Source: Paragyromitra xinjiangensis
Lineage: Eukaryota; Ascomycota; Pezizomycetes; Pezizales; Discinaceae
NCBI GenBank assembly: GCA_038503065.1
Contig: JBCAMK010000006.1
Coordinates: forward strand, 1,798,001 to 1,862,000
DNA length: 64,000 nucleotides
Direction: 5' to 3'
Below, in pieces: positions 19,764 through 30,320 of this stretch. The notes under the pieces were generated by a model. The model saw only the letters and a list, made by a program, of their open reading frames with translations, ran no database searches and had not been told where the DNA came from. Made by a program: the position numbers and the translations under genes. Numbering within the stretch: the first letter of the stretch is position 1; every line of letters starts with the position of its first letter.

Positions 19764-21293
19764 ATGGTGCTCGGGGTGCATGTACCCCTCCGTGTCTTAC
19801 GGTATGTCCCCGTTATATTCTTCTCCCATTAAAGCGCGAGTCGCTATTACCCGCCAACTGTATAATACTGAACCCACCATAGGACAACGCTCAAACGAGG
19901 TGTCCAAATACTCAAGGGGGGTGTCCCTGCTCGGGAGCACACACAAGTACTCAAACAACTCCACGCGCTTCTCCCTGTCGCTCGCCCTATCGGACATTAT
20001 GCAAGTCGCATTAAAGTCTCGAATCGCTGGTACAGCATCTTCGTCAGCGAACTCAGAAATGCCTCTAAAGATGTCGCTCCACGGATTCCCAAATACCCCA
20101 GGCATTCCCTCATAATTTCGCGTGCTGCAGCCAATCCCTTCGTGTCTGCTCTCCGGCCCAGGCTCGTCGGCGGCGCCATGCCGCGAAGCGCAGGCGGATA
20201 TTCCCTCGGGGGACCTACCCGTCACTTCTCACACACCCCTACCGCTTCCCAGGTGTTTTCCCATGTCTCTGCCTTGACGCGCGCGTTTGGCATTGAGAGC
20301 ATGCGAAAGGTGGACCATCATCAGCGTGCCGGCACCGATTGGCTTATCGGGGTTCGCGCCCGGCTCCTGGCGTCAGGGAAATATGGCGGGTCTGGTGCAT
20401 ATGTTGACTTTAGCCTGTCTCCAAACCTTAATTATATCTCCACACTCGAGAGTCCTGAGTTGTTTGAAAGCCTCAATGCTGGTAGCAAGAGTCTTATTAC
20501 TGTTACCACTGAGCTTGAGAAGCTTAAAATGCTCGGTAATCTCACTACCACTCGTCCTGGCTCTGGCGGTACCTTGAGGGTCCACTTTAGTGGTTGTGAT
20601 AAGGAGTTTGTTGAAAACGTTTGTGAAGAGCTTGGTGTGCAGCAGGGTGTTGTTCATGAAAACGAGATATTCGTATTCCCCGGGATTCCAGACTACGAGT
20701 CTTCCGAATCTTCCACATCCTCAGGGTCTTCGGCATACTCTGAGTCGGTATATTCTGAGTGTTCATCTGACCTCGGATCTGCAATGTTCTCTGAGTCTCC
20801 AGTCACATCTCAGGCTTCAAAATCCTCTGAAGCTTCAAGATCCTCTGGGGGTTTAACATACCTTGAGTCGCCAGCATACTTTGAAGAGGATTTTGGGGAT
20901 GATGACGAAATAGATTTCTACAGCATTAGCGACGTTGGGTATCAGGAGGATAACGACTATCCTTCTGACTCTGAGCCAGGGGTAATCAGTACTTTAAATG
21001 GCAGCATGGAAGCACCGTCTCAGAGCGTTTATAGTGATTATCGTGGCTCAGAGTTGGGACTAGCCAGTGGTACTTCAGACGCACACTTGAACAATTCGGG
21101 GACTTCGGAGGATATTATGATGATGCCTGAGGTTGATTGGGGAAGCAATCATTACGCCGGCTTGAGATCTGGAGCAGTCATTCTCACCCCAGATGGTAGC
21201 ACGGGAACTCCCGCGCAGAGTGTTTGCCCCTCTAACTTAGAGCTTGAGATGACCACTCCTACTCCAGATAGCAATACAGAGATCCCTAAATAG
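19764..21293 (+). CDS. 'Casein kinase II beta 2 subunit'-like protein, diverged tandem copy 2, 482 aa
   Basis: Exon 1 is 19764-19801 and exon 2 is 19883-21293, with the intron (81 bp) at exactly the same place and phase as in copy 1. The leader MVLGVHVPLRVLRTTLKRG is nearly identical to copy 1. RIKVSNRWYS, RSAGGYSLGG, RHFSHTP and LRVHFSGCDKEFVENVCEELG are kept. After GVVHENE the protein departs: a long Ser/Glu/Asp-rich region (about 285-400) and two loose repeats (SEPGVIS...SVYSDYRGSELG and SGAVILT...SVCPSNLELEM) replace the copy-1 end. The terminal FDGLEGIHRFLAECD motif is missing. The frame is open over 1.4 kb, so this is an intact gene and not a pseudogene. It probably arose by local duplication that included the promoter; the tail suggests altered or relaxed function (inference). 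Confidence 0.8.
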
Positions 21294-22212
21294 AAAATTT
21301 AGGAGAGTAGTACGAACCTTAGAATTATTTAATGCGGGAGGGGATTTTTTTGTTAGCTTCTTGGCACTAGCGACTTTCGAGTTTTGGGGCAAATTTGTTT
21401 GTGACGTAGTGTGGGATTAGTTGGGTACGTAAGTATGGCAAAGAATGGCTCCGAGCTGACTTTCATTTCATTTCTTTTGAGTTTGCACATGTACTACAAA
21501 CAACTTTCATTACGGTCGTGTTAGAAAATAATTTTTAAAGGCAAGGTCCAAGTGGATTACTTCACTAACGTCATTTCCCGTAGCACACGTCTTGGTTGCT
21601 GTTAATCTTGATCCTCAATTAAATCCAAATTCTCAACTGTTTGGCCGCTATAGGTGTGTATCCACCGACACTCTAATCTGTATTTCGGATTTGGGTAGAT
21701 ATTGAGCGACTGTAGATTCGTGGATCGAGTTGCTTCGTCTCTCTATTAACATATTCCAATCACCAAGATCATTTTATAATCCAAGACTTCCGCTCACAAG
21801 TTGAGCAAAGCGCCTATCCCAGTCAAAAGCTTAGAAACTTGCATCTTGCTACTAGAGCCTACGGGTTGGTAGGGGGATCACTCACCCGGGTTCTCATAAC
21901 AAGACCTTCACGCCCTTTCGCCCATAATAACTCTCTCTTCGTCTTTTATAGCGATTTTCGTATACTAAAATATTCGGACCACCCACAGAATCCTACTATC
22001 TTGCCTCTAGCTTATGTACTCGACGTGTTATGGCAACTTGGCTTTCGAATTCCCTCCAGGGCATCTGAAGCACCCAAATTTTATCCGAAACCGTCACAAC
22101 TTCTGCTACGCACATTTAACTCCCTTACCTTTATAATACTTCCCACCAAGCCCAATTCTCAGCACCCTGAGCATTGACTTTAAACTCTGTAAATTGTAGT
22201 CTAAGGTTAAAT

Positions 22213-22229
22213 CGAGTGATAGGTGGTGA
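22213..22229 (+). repeat. CGAGTGAT-N5-RTGA motif
   Basis: Exact octamer, spacer AGGTG, GTGA. Confidence 0.7.
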
Positions 22230-23343
22230 ATGGATCAGCGAGAGATCTGAGCGCCTAGTTCCTATTTTGGCCCTGAAACCTTGCACGAGACCGGCCCGGG
22301 AGATTAAGTAACCATGGGACGAGATGAGACAAGATCCGCTAGAATTAGTCCTGACTTCGTTATCTATGAAATCACCAAACGGCAGATTTTTCCCGCTTAT
22401 TAGAAGGTATGGGCAACACTTACTACCTAAGAGCAGGGATCCCCAACCCAGCCGCCGCAGGGTGCTGCGGTGAGTTTGATTTCTGACGGCGGTATGTCTC
22501 TTGTGTATATCTCAAAACCCCTCCATAACTTCTTTCAAGTCCCTGGAATTAAAATGCTCACGAATTTTGGTAATACGTCACACAACTTCCAGAAATTATT
22601 CAACTTCTTTCGAGCCGAATGTAACATGACGACCTAATCATGGGGTTTAGGCTTTTACCCCCAATTTCCAGAACCAAGTTTCAACCCTCTCTCCTCCCTG
22701 GAACGGGACGGTCGGCAGATATCGCCTATGGTCTATGGATATAAATTTTTGATTAGTGATCACACTTAGAGTCAAACCAGGGACCTGAATAGGTAGCCTA
22801 CTTTGGTTGGAATGCGTACGCGTGGAACCATAGACAAGGAAATCTAAAAACTCGGCAGTGGTCGAGTGTTGTGACTGTCTATCATCTGCCGAGGCTGCCA
22901 AACCAGTCTGATGGATCCTTTCCTTCCAAAAATAAGTCTGGAGTGATGCATCCAAATAGTGACAAGCCACTCGTCTCCAGCATGGTTTCCGTCAAGCTTT
23001 TTTGCTTCATCTATTAGCTAAAGCATAATCTAACGTCCGCATAGAGTAAAATATGAAGGACTCACGTTCTCTTTTGACATCCTTCCAGCTATTCAAGAGG
23101 ATTGCAGCACAAGACGCCGGAGAAACCGACGACGACATCGCTGGAGGGAGTGTCATTAACGCAGTAACTAAAATCATGTAGTTCTAATGGCCTTGGCGCC
23201 AAGTGGAATAGAACATCCACAAACATTCCATCCCCTTAAGACATGGTCCCTATTCCTAGGCCAAACAAGTTGGTTCACCAAGACTCCCGCCAAAGGTTGT
23301 TTGATCTATGAGTATCAATGGGGGGGTTTTTCAGCTGATGTAT

Positions 23344-23508
23344 AGTCACTCCCGGACACTCGACGAAACTGGGCACTTGATGAACGAGGGTGCGGAAAGG
23401 GAATAGAACTTTCTTTGGTGTTCATCAGTGGTCAGAGCACCCAACTTTTGCCTTTACAGGCCCTTTATTTGTCAAATGCCCAGTTCCATCGAGTGGCCGG
23501 GAGTGACT
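23344..23508. mobile_element. 165-bp MITE with 37-bp terminal inverted repeats
   Basis: The left end at 23344-23380 starts AGTCACTCCCGGACACTCGA. The right end at 23472-23508, read in reverse, starts AGTCACTCCCGGCCACTCGA and stays similar through CTGGGCAYTTGA (about 33 of 37 identical). The ~90-bp core is non-coding. A target-site duplication is not clear, so the superfamily is open. Confidence 0.75.
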
Positions 23509-23725
23509 GCAGCATTCGAAAGAAAGCAAGAGGCTGGCTGAAATGGAGCTATCTGATCACATGCATCCCTATCTTTCCATAAGACTTGATTTTCCTTTCT
23601 TTGTAATCTACTGGCTGATGTCCAATCCTTGATCACTGAACCTATTATTTGTTTCAAATTCTCCATCTTCTTGTTATCCGGCTGGTAGCTACAGTTTGGT
23701 CCCCATTGCAGGTGAGCACCCCCAC

Positions 23726-23742
23726 CGAGTGATAAGATATGA
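23726..23742 (+). repeat. CGAGTGAT-N5-RTGA motif
   Basis: Exact octamer, spacer AAGAT, ATGA. It lies 218 bp right of the MITE. Confidence 0.7.
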
Positions 23743-24174
23743 TTATATATAACTATTGTACGCAGGCGGCATTGATAACCTAGCACTTTCATCTGGGTCA
23801 CGAGGCTTGAGGAAAATGCTCTGGTGGCTGTAGAGGACGAAAGAGAAAAACGGTGGCCTACGAGGGCCCGGGGGTGCTGGTAGGAGTGGGAGTATCTGTA
23901 TACTAATCTCACTACCATGAATTCTTCTTAGATAAGAGAATACTGGCATCTATAAATGTCTAGGAGATGACTCACTAATCTCTCCCGCCCCGCTTTCAAC
24001 CTCACATCTCAACTATCATTGCGCTCTGGCCTCTTCCATCTCTTTTCTCTCCTTATGCAGGCTCGTGCATATACACCCCCAAACTGTCCTTTCACATTTT
24101 ATCGTTCTCTACAATGAACCACCGCCAGTTTTTAAATGGAAGCTAATTCGGGGATATTGTAGTTAAAGGCTCCC

Positions 24175-24370
24175 CGAGGCAGTATCCGGGCCCACAGGCA
24201 GATGCTGTGGGGGATCTGGAGTCCAGAGGGGAGTATCCGCCTCTACCCTGTTTGAGGGGTTGATCTACTTTCTGGAGAGCCGAGCTGAACACCAAATTAT
24301 CGGCCGGCCGCTTCCCGGGATACCCATCTCCAGAGGCGGATTGAAGTAGAAATAGTATCCGAGGGCATGA
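24175..24370. repeat. Hairpin-rich patch with three AGTATCCG copies
   Basis: AGTATCCG occurs near 24181, 24231 and 24354. CCCACAG-N7-CTGTGGG near 24190 is a perfect stem, and CCGCCTCT at about 24237 is inverted as AGAGGCGG near 24333. It is probably a decayed structured element. Confidence 0.4.
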
Positions 24371-25741
24371 TTCGAGGCCGAAAATAAATCCCGCTGCAGC
24401 AGGCGATGATTAATGGCTAGGATTATTAAGATGGCACTAACAAGGTCCCAGATTCGTATGGCGATCATCTAACCGGAAAGGCATACTGTTCCTGGTTCCT
24501 GGCTCCGGAAGGCTTTTTGAAGTGTCAATACTTTAGGTACTCAGAACATCAACGAAAGTCTCATGTAGTACTCAACGACATGTGAGCACATTCAGCCAAA
24601 TTAGATATCATCTACCCCACCTTCTATCGTACCCCGCCACCCACGGACTTTGCGAAATGAAGATTTTCCGTAAATCCCGTGCCTGTTAAGGCGTTCAAGT
24701 CCTTTAGGATATTTTCCACGCATCAAAGAGGCACTGATGCAAACCGTGCCGCTCCGATCCTGGATGATAGTAAGCACCTTATTCGTTGATAGGCGAGGCC
24801 CAGATGCTTGTACTGCATCAGATATCACAATTAGGTGTGAAAAACAACTGCATAAGCCGGAGAGGATTAAAGGGTGATATAGAAAGTTGAATTAGAGGCA
24901 ACCGTCTGTCGGCGGAAAAATTACACAATCGAACGTTTGGCGCTTAATTGCTTTGGAAACAGACGTAAAATAAGGCGAAATTAAATTGGTGTGTAACTTT
25001 GGGAAGCAGGACATTTTGGGGGCAGAATAAATTTTGCAAAGGCGGGGGATATAGAGTACAAACTTTTTTGACATGATCCCGGCGGGGAATTGGCCGGAAC
25101 GGGGGGCTGATTAGGTGAGTCTGTCTGGTGTATTCTCTGTGAAATTAAGTTTTCTAATCATTGCTATCCGTCAGCTGATGGAAGCAATGCAGGGAAGACC
25201 CAAGACTCTCGTTATCAACTTAAACGTGTGCAATTGCGCAATGAGGGGAAGAGAGCAATTTCTATGGAAGCGAGATAGCCACGGACTCGGCCTAAAGCGA
25301 CATCCGAAAGCCCGTCCGTATCTCTAACTTAGGAACTTTGTACGATACGAAAGGCATGCTCTTTATGGGTATTATTTATCGTCAAAGCCTGACATGATGT
25401 TGTAGCGGGAACGAACCATTTATCGTGGGGGTCATGACATCACGATCTCCACGTGGTCAACGGCACAGACATTTAAAGTTAACTGGGACTGGTGCCAAGC
25501 TCATTCCAAAATCTGCAACAGTCCAGATGCGGGGCTGGAATCCGATATTTTATTTGGCTTTCTTTCTTGCTTTCAAAGCCTACTGACATCCTTTTGTTCC
25601 GAAGCGTTACACATCACTAATTTGAGTCAATCCAACTTTCCGACCTGATTTGATCCACCCTTTAAATCATCAACCTTAGTAACACCACTCTCCCTCCAAT
25701 TACATCCCCTCCTTCATCTAAAACCAAAAACCAAAAGAACA

Positions 25742-26670
25742 ATGGCGTCGATCAAGCAAGGGATCGCCCGTAACGACGAACCATATATCGAGTCACCCTG
25801 CCACCCCTTGCAAACTCTCGATATTTACGTCCAGAATAGTTCATCTGATGCTCCCTGGCTCATGTATATCTCTCTCTATCTTTTTCTTCCTTTCTCAGCC
25901 GACAGCCTGATTGACTATTCAAAAGTTACATCCACGGCGGCGCCTGGCGAGACCCAAAAGTCACCAAATCCACTGCATATCCCCTTCTCCGCCAACAACT
26001 CCTTTTAAATCCGTTCTTAAACGCAGCGACCATCAATTATCGGCTCTCGCCACACCCGACTTACCCCACCGAAGACAACTATGCTGTCCACCCCGACCAC
26101 CTCGACGATGTGCTCTCTGCATTGTTATATCTGAAGGCATCCTACGGATTATCAGAGAAGCGGTATATTCTAGTTGGTCATTCCGCTGGCGCCACCCTAG
26201 CCTTCCAGGCCCTCCACATGTTATACGGCCAATTCCTCTTCCCCTCCGCGGTCGTTGGCGTTGAAGGTATCTATGACCTTGTTGACCTAGCGGATGAGTA
26301 TCCCGACTACGCTGGGTTCATCTCTGGTGCATTTAGTGAGGATAAAGAAACCTGGAAAGACGCTTCCCCTACATGGATTAGCCGGGAGTGGGCCGGGTAT
26401 GCAGATTACAAAGGGAAGATCGTTTTAATTCAGTCGGATGATGACGAGCTACTGTCCTGGAGACAAACACAAGATTTTAAAGAGGTCGTCGATGCAAGTC
26501 CGGGGAGGAGGGGAAATAAAGTGCTGATTGTGAGAGCACGAGGAAAGCACGACGAAGTGCCTGAGGGGAGGGAGTTGGGAGATGTTGTTTCGGGGTTGGT
26601 GAGGGGACTGATGCCGAAGGGAAAAGAGGTTGATAGGGTGGCAGTAGCAGAGCTGAGGTATATGTTGTGA
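25742..26670 (+). CDS. BNA7: Kynurenine formamidase (Bna7-like alpha/beta hydrolase), two exons, 288 aa
   Basis: It hydrolyses N-formyl-kynurenine to kynurenine and formate, the second step of tryptophan-to-NAD synthesis, in the cytosol. Exon 1 is 25742-25863 and exon 2 is 25926-26670. The 62-bp intron (CTCAT|GTATAT...TCAAAAG|TTAC) rebuilds the oxyanion motif YIHGGAW (about 42-48). The nucleophile elbow GHSAG is at 125-129 (Ser127). The acid is probably one of the Asp at 212-214 (SDDDE) and the catalytic His is in GKHDE (His249). INYRLSPHPTYPTEDN is typical of the family. The start has a good context (AACAATGG) after a CT/A-rich leader. Somewhat longer than yeast Bna7 (261 aa), with an extended C-terminus. 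Close alternatives are other HGGAW-type esterases, but the length and motifs favour formamidase. Confidence 0.85.
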
Positions 26671-26837
26671 GTGAAAGAACTGGAGAAAACCATACACACA
26701 TCGCTAAGCTAGGAACTTTCGTTCTTTTTTAGAGTGGTAGACATTGCAATCAGGGAGGCATGCTATAACGTCTTCGATTTCAAGTATTAATAATAGTATG
26801 AATCATGACTCTTCTTAAATTATCTGCTGGAAGTAAA

Positions 26838-26854
26838 CGAGTGACACTCTATGA
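26838..26854 (+). repeat. CGAGTGAY-N5-RTGA motif
   Basis: CGAGTGAC, spacer ACTCT, ATGA. It lies 168 bp past the BNA7-like stop. Confidence 0.6.
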
Positions 26855-28952
26855 TCATACTCTCAACCTCCCTCGCTTCAAGCTTGCCCTCTCACCTTCG
26901 CAATATTTTTGTTTCCTATCACGTACGTCTCCCCTATGTTTGTGTTTGTTGTGATTTCTTCCCTTACATCACTTTGCTTTTTCAATACCTCGGCCGTGTC
27001 GCGTGGAAAAACATGCCGCCGATACCCGAACCGCCCACTCGGGGGGAGCCTCATGTTTGCCTGTCAACACAACCATCCTGCGACTCAATAAATTCAACGA
27101 AAACCGAGCACTATCTCTAACTACCTCTAGCAACGAAAACGAGGGTGGCACCCGGTCCGAGCCTACTCTCGTTATCTCGGCCCCCATCTCAACAATTATC
27201 TCTGCCGTCTTGCTTCAGCACAACATATTAATGTGGCTTCACTATGATCCAGCAATGAGCGCTATTTCATCGTAAGTAGCAGTCTTAGATCACCACCGGT
27301 ATTTTCCTACAACATATATTCGCCACATTGACATGACATCCGCATTTATTAGTCAAAAAAAGGCTAGGGAGGTTATATTCCCCTAATTACAAGAAGCTTG
27401 GACGAGTCTGCCGAGATTTACTCTCGAGTCCTGTAACGACAGTATAGGGTATAAATATCTACATTAACTGTGGAAAACCGTATTTAGGCTAAGATTAGTA
27501 CCCTCAAATACCGGCTATCTATTTTTTACGCCACCAAGGAACTTTATAGGTATTTACTTTCTCGGATCTATTCCGTGCCGCCGAATGCCGTCGGTTCTAG
27601 GTGATTGCGCTCACAATACTTACTATTTAGCCGGTGGTGAATGCATCACGAACAAGCGCTAAAATTCATATTTTACAGAGCATTGTTCTCGTTTTGCTTT
27701 TGTTGTATCCACTAGAATGGCCTTCTTTGGGTGGTGCATAAGAGATAATATTCGATCTTGAGCTATCGTTTATATTGCGACACCGTATATCCCGCTTCAC
27801 GAGTTTTAAGCTAGTTTCTAGCAAGCAATTCCATCATTAGGTGAACTATTATTACATCCCGGCTAATCGAGCTTGTAAGACCCAAGCTGACTAAAATATC
27901 TAGCCCGGTCATTACCAAGGTACGGATATTTCGTCATCAAAGGTGGGGAAAACGTGGAAAGTGTTACAGGCGTGATAACAATTCTACCCACATGGAGTAG
28001 TCACTACCTCTAACGTGGGAATTTTACCGTCTTCTGTCAATGGATTTCTCCTTATGACCATAATACCTACCCCAGTTCTTAGTTTCTTCGCCCCGCATTT
28101 GGTGGTCACTTGCTTAACGTCACATACACTTAACAAATTGAATATTCGAAGGTCAAATAAAACAGACATCATAAAGTTGTGTCCGATTCATCTGCATTGT
28201 TGCTGTTAGTGGGAGAAATCGATCGAGGACGAAATCAGTCCAATATACCAAGAGATAGAATGGCTGCCACTACCTGCCATACAAAGCGAGTAGGATCGAA
28301 TCTACTAGTACTTTCATACGCCTCTGTATAAGGACCACCCTAGGATAGTTCCTCCCACACAACTACATGTACAGTCCTGTCCGCAAAGTCTTGGCACCCT
28401 CCTCTCCTCTGCAGATCTGACTGCCAGCGAATTGGGGCTGTAATTTCTATAGAAGATTGCTAAACAAAGCGTTGAATTTTATCTGGCGGTCAGTATTTAC
28501 ATATTTTTCTTCTCTTTTATTTACTGTTCTCTAGCTCAGTCTACAATTATCTGGTTGTGATCCTCATTAGGTTGTAGGGTGCCAGGACTTTCCGGATGTG
28601 ACTGTACTTGCCTGAAAGATCATCCCACGTAGCTTTAAAGCCGAGGTACTCAAGATTGCACCCGACATCACTCCAAAACCGAACACCACAAACTGGTTTC
28701 TCGAGGCATTGTGGCCAGTCAAGAACCCGAAGTAAATTGAAGGTGTGGATGAACCCACCAGTAAGCATGTTTATTGGGGGTCAATTCGAAAGCCTAGGTT
28801 GCATCCATAGGTTATAGGTCGAGACGTCGGGGCCGTTCTATTCGCCTAACAAGCGAAACTGGGACCGAAAGTAGTCAGATGCACCATATAAGTTATTTAT
28901 TTATCTCAATCGGGATTGAAATATTCCTGCTGAAGGAATAATCTCGAGTGTA

Positions 28953-29221
28953 ATAGATAGCGAGGTTACTTGCTATGCTAGAGGCGAGAGCCTCTGTATA
29001 TATACAAGTGTTTGACCAATAGAAAGAGCTCCACCAAATGACTGGCCGGTCTCCCAGAGCAGTTCTGCATAGCCCGAATACCCGCCAAATAAACATGAGC
29101 CTATGAAACAGCTGAGACAATAGAGGCACGTAGGAAACCAGTATTAGGAAGTCGATACTACGTCACGGTAGTAGTATCTCCAACACCTGCTGTTCTCAAC
29201 GTACCGAGTGATACACTGTGA
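28953..29221 (+). repeat. Dispersed repeat, copy B
   Basis: Partner of 1-392. It starts AGATAGCGAGGTTACTTGCT (AGATCGAGGTCCTTGCT in A), carries the hairpin GAGGC-GAGA-GCCTC, and ends at CGAGTGATACACTGTGA. It lacks the inverted-repeat insertion found in copy A and so acts as the empty site. Confidence 0.6.
29205..29221 (+). repeat. CGAGTGAT-N5-RTGA motif
   Basis: Exact octamer, spacer ACACT, GTGA. It ends repeat copy B, as in copy A. Confidence 0.7.
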
Positions 29222-29881
29222 CTGCTGAAATTTCAATAGTGATAATAGTTACGTAAATCCCCAGGCTCCTGGGTCTCGAAACAAGTAATCTTGTCTTATG
29301 TATGAATACGGAACTAAAAAGGAAAAAGGAAAAAACTCCCCGGAGTTTAGGGGGCATGACCCAGATTGTAAATTATAAAGTCCGTGCCATACACTCAGAC
29401 TACATGGATGTGGCCAAACTTGAGATTGCAACGTGCTTGATTAATTGATCAAAGCAAAACCTGGATAGGGGATTCGTTGTCATGGTAAGGATACTTATTT
29501 GTGCGATTGCTCGCGCAAGGATAGTTAATATCTCAGCAAAGAATATGTTACTGCGGAAACCAGAAAAAATAAATACACGAAACTCCCACCATTCCCTTTT
29601 TCCTGTTCCATCGCTGCTCATGTTCCTGGAGGCCTTGTGATCAACCATCAAAGCCCCCACCCGTTCAACAAAAAGAAGAAAAAAAGGTTGAAGACTAGAA
29701 AAATAAGAGAACGACAAAATCGCAACATCGCTAGTAAAACAAAAACAAAAACAGAAGATAATACTGAAAAGTCCTAAATCCAGCTCAACAAACCGTCTCC
29801 ATCTAAACGACTCCCGTATCAAGTATAAAAAAAAGACCGTTCCAAAAATATATCTCCCCCTAGGCCAATCCACTTCCGTTT

Positions 29882-29898
29882 CGAGTGATAGAAAGTGA
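29882..29898 (+). repeat. CGAGTGAT-N5-RTGA motif
   Basis: Exact octamer, spacer AGAAA, GTGA. It lies 423 bp past the stop of the kelch-like gene. Confidence 0.7.
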
Positions 29899-30320
29899 AA
29901 AAGTGAAGTAAAGAGTCTACTTCACTTGATACCCATATTAAAAATAGCTCTACCTCCCTCTCACCAAACAACACCCGCACAAGAAATAACCAGCTGTAAA
30001 AAGACAGAAAAGACAGAAAAGGGAAAAAATAAATGAAGGAAAGACACGAAAGGAAAAATAATAATGAATGAATAAGGCGCTCACAAAACAGCCTCCATGC
30101 GATGCTTATCAAAACACAGACCAGGGATCACAAGTCAAGAATAAACCATGTCTAACTTCAAGCCCTGAACCAATATCCATACCCACTGAACAGCCAACCC
30201 TATGCCAGACCTTGTCAAACCCTTACTTACATACAACAAGAAAGAATTCGCCCGTAAAGATTCAAACGCAATATATAACAATAAAGGAAAAACGCGCTCA
30301 ACCACTCCTCTCTGTGGAGC

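Larger units (their letters stand above)
21294..25741. other. Intergenic region with transposon relics
   Basis: No gene supported. It contains a 165-bp MITE (23344-23508), two CGAGTGAT motifs (22213 and 23726), a CCGCAG-GGTG-CTGCGG hairpin near 22466, and a hairpin-rich patch at about 24175-24370. Open frames at 22.6-23.9 kb overlap these repeats. The final ~100 bp hold the CT-rich leader of the BNA7-like gene. Confidence 0.5.
26671..30320. other. Intergenic region
   Basis: No gene supported. It contains CGAGTGAY motifs at 26838, 29205 and 29882 and the dispersed repeat copy B (28953-29221). The part from about 29.6 to 30.3 kb is A-rich on the + strand (T-rich on the coding strand) and probably holds the 3' UTR of the gene ending at 30321. 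Confidence 0.5.

Noticed and set aside
23344..23508. Linking the MITE ends (CACTCG) with the CGAGTGAT motif
   Set aside because: Only six bases are shared and the RTGA half and spacing are absent.
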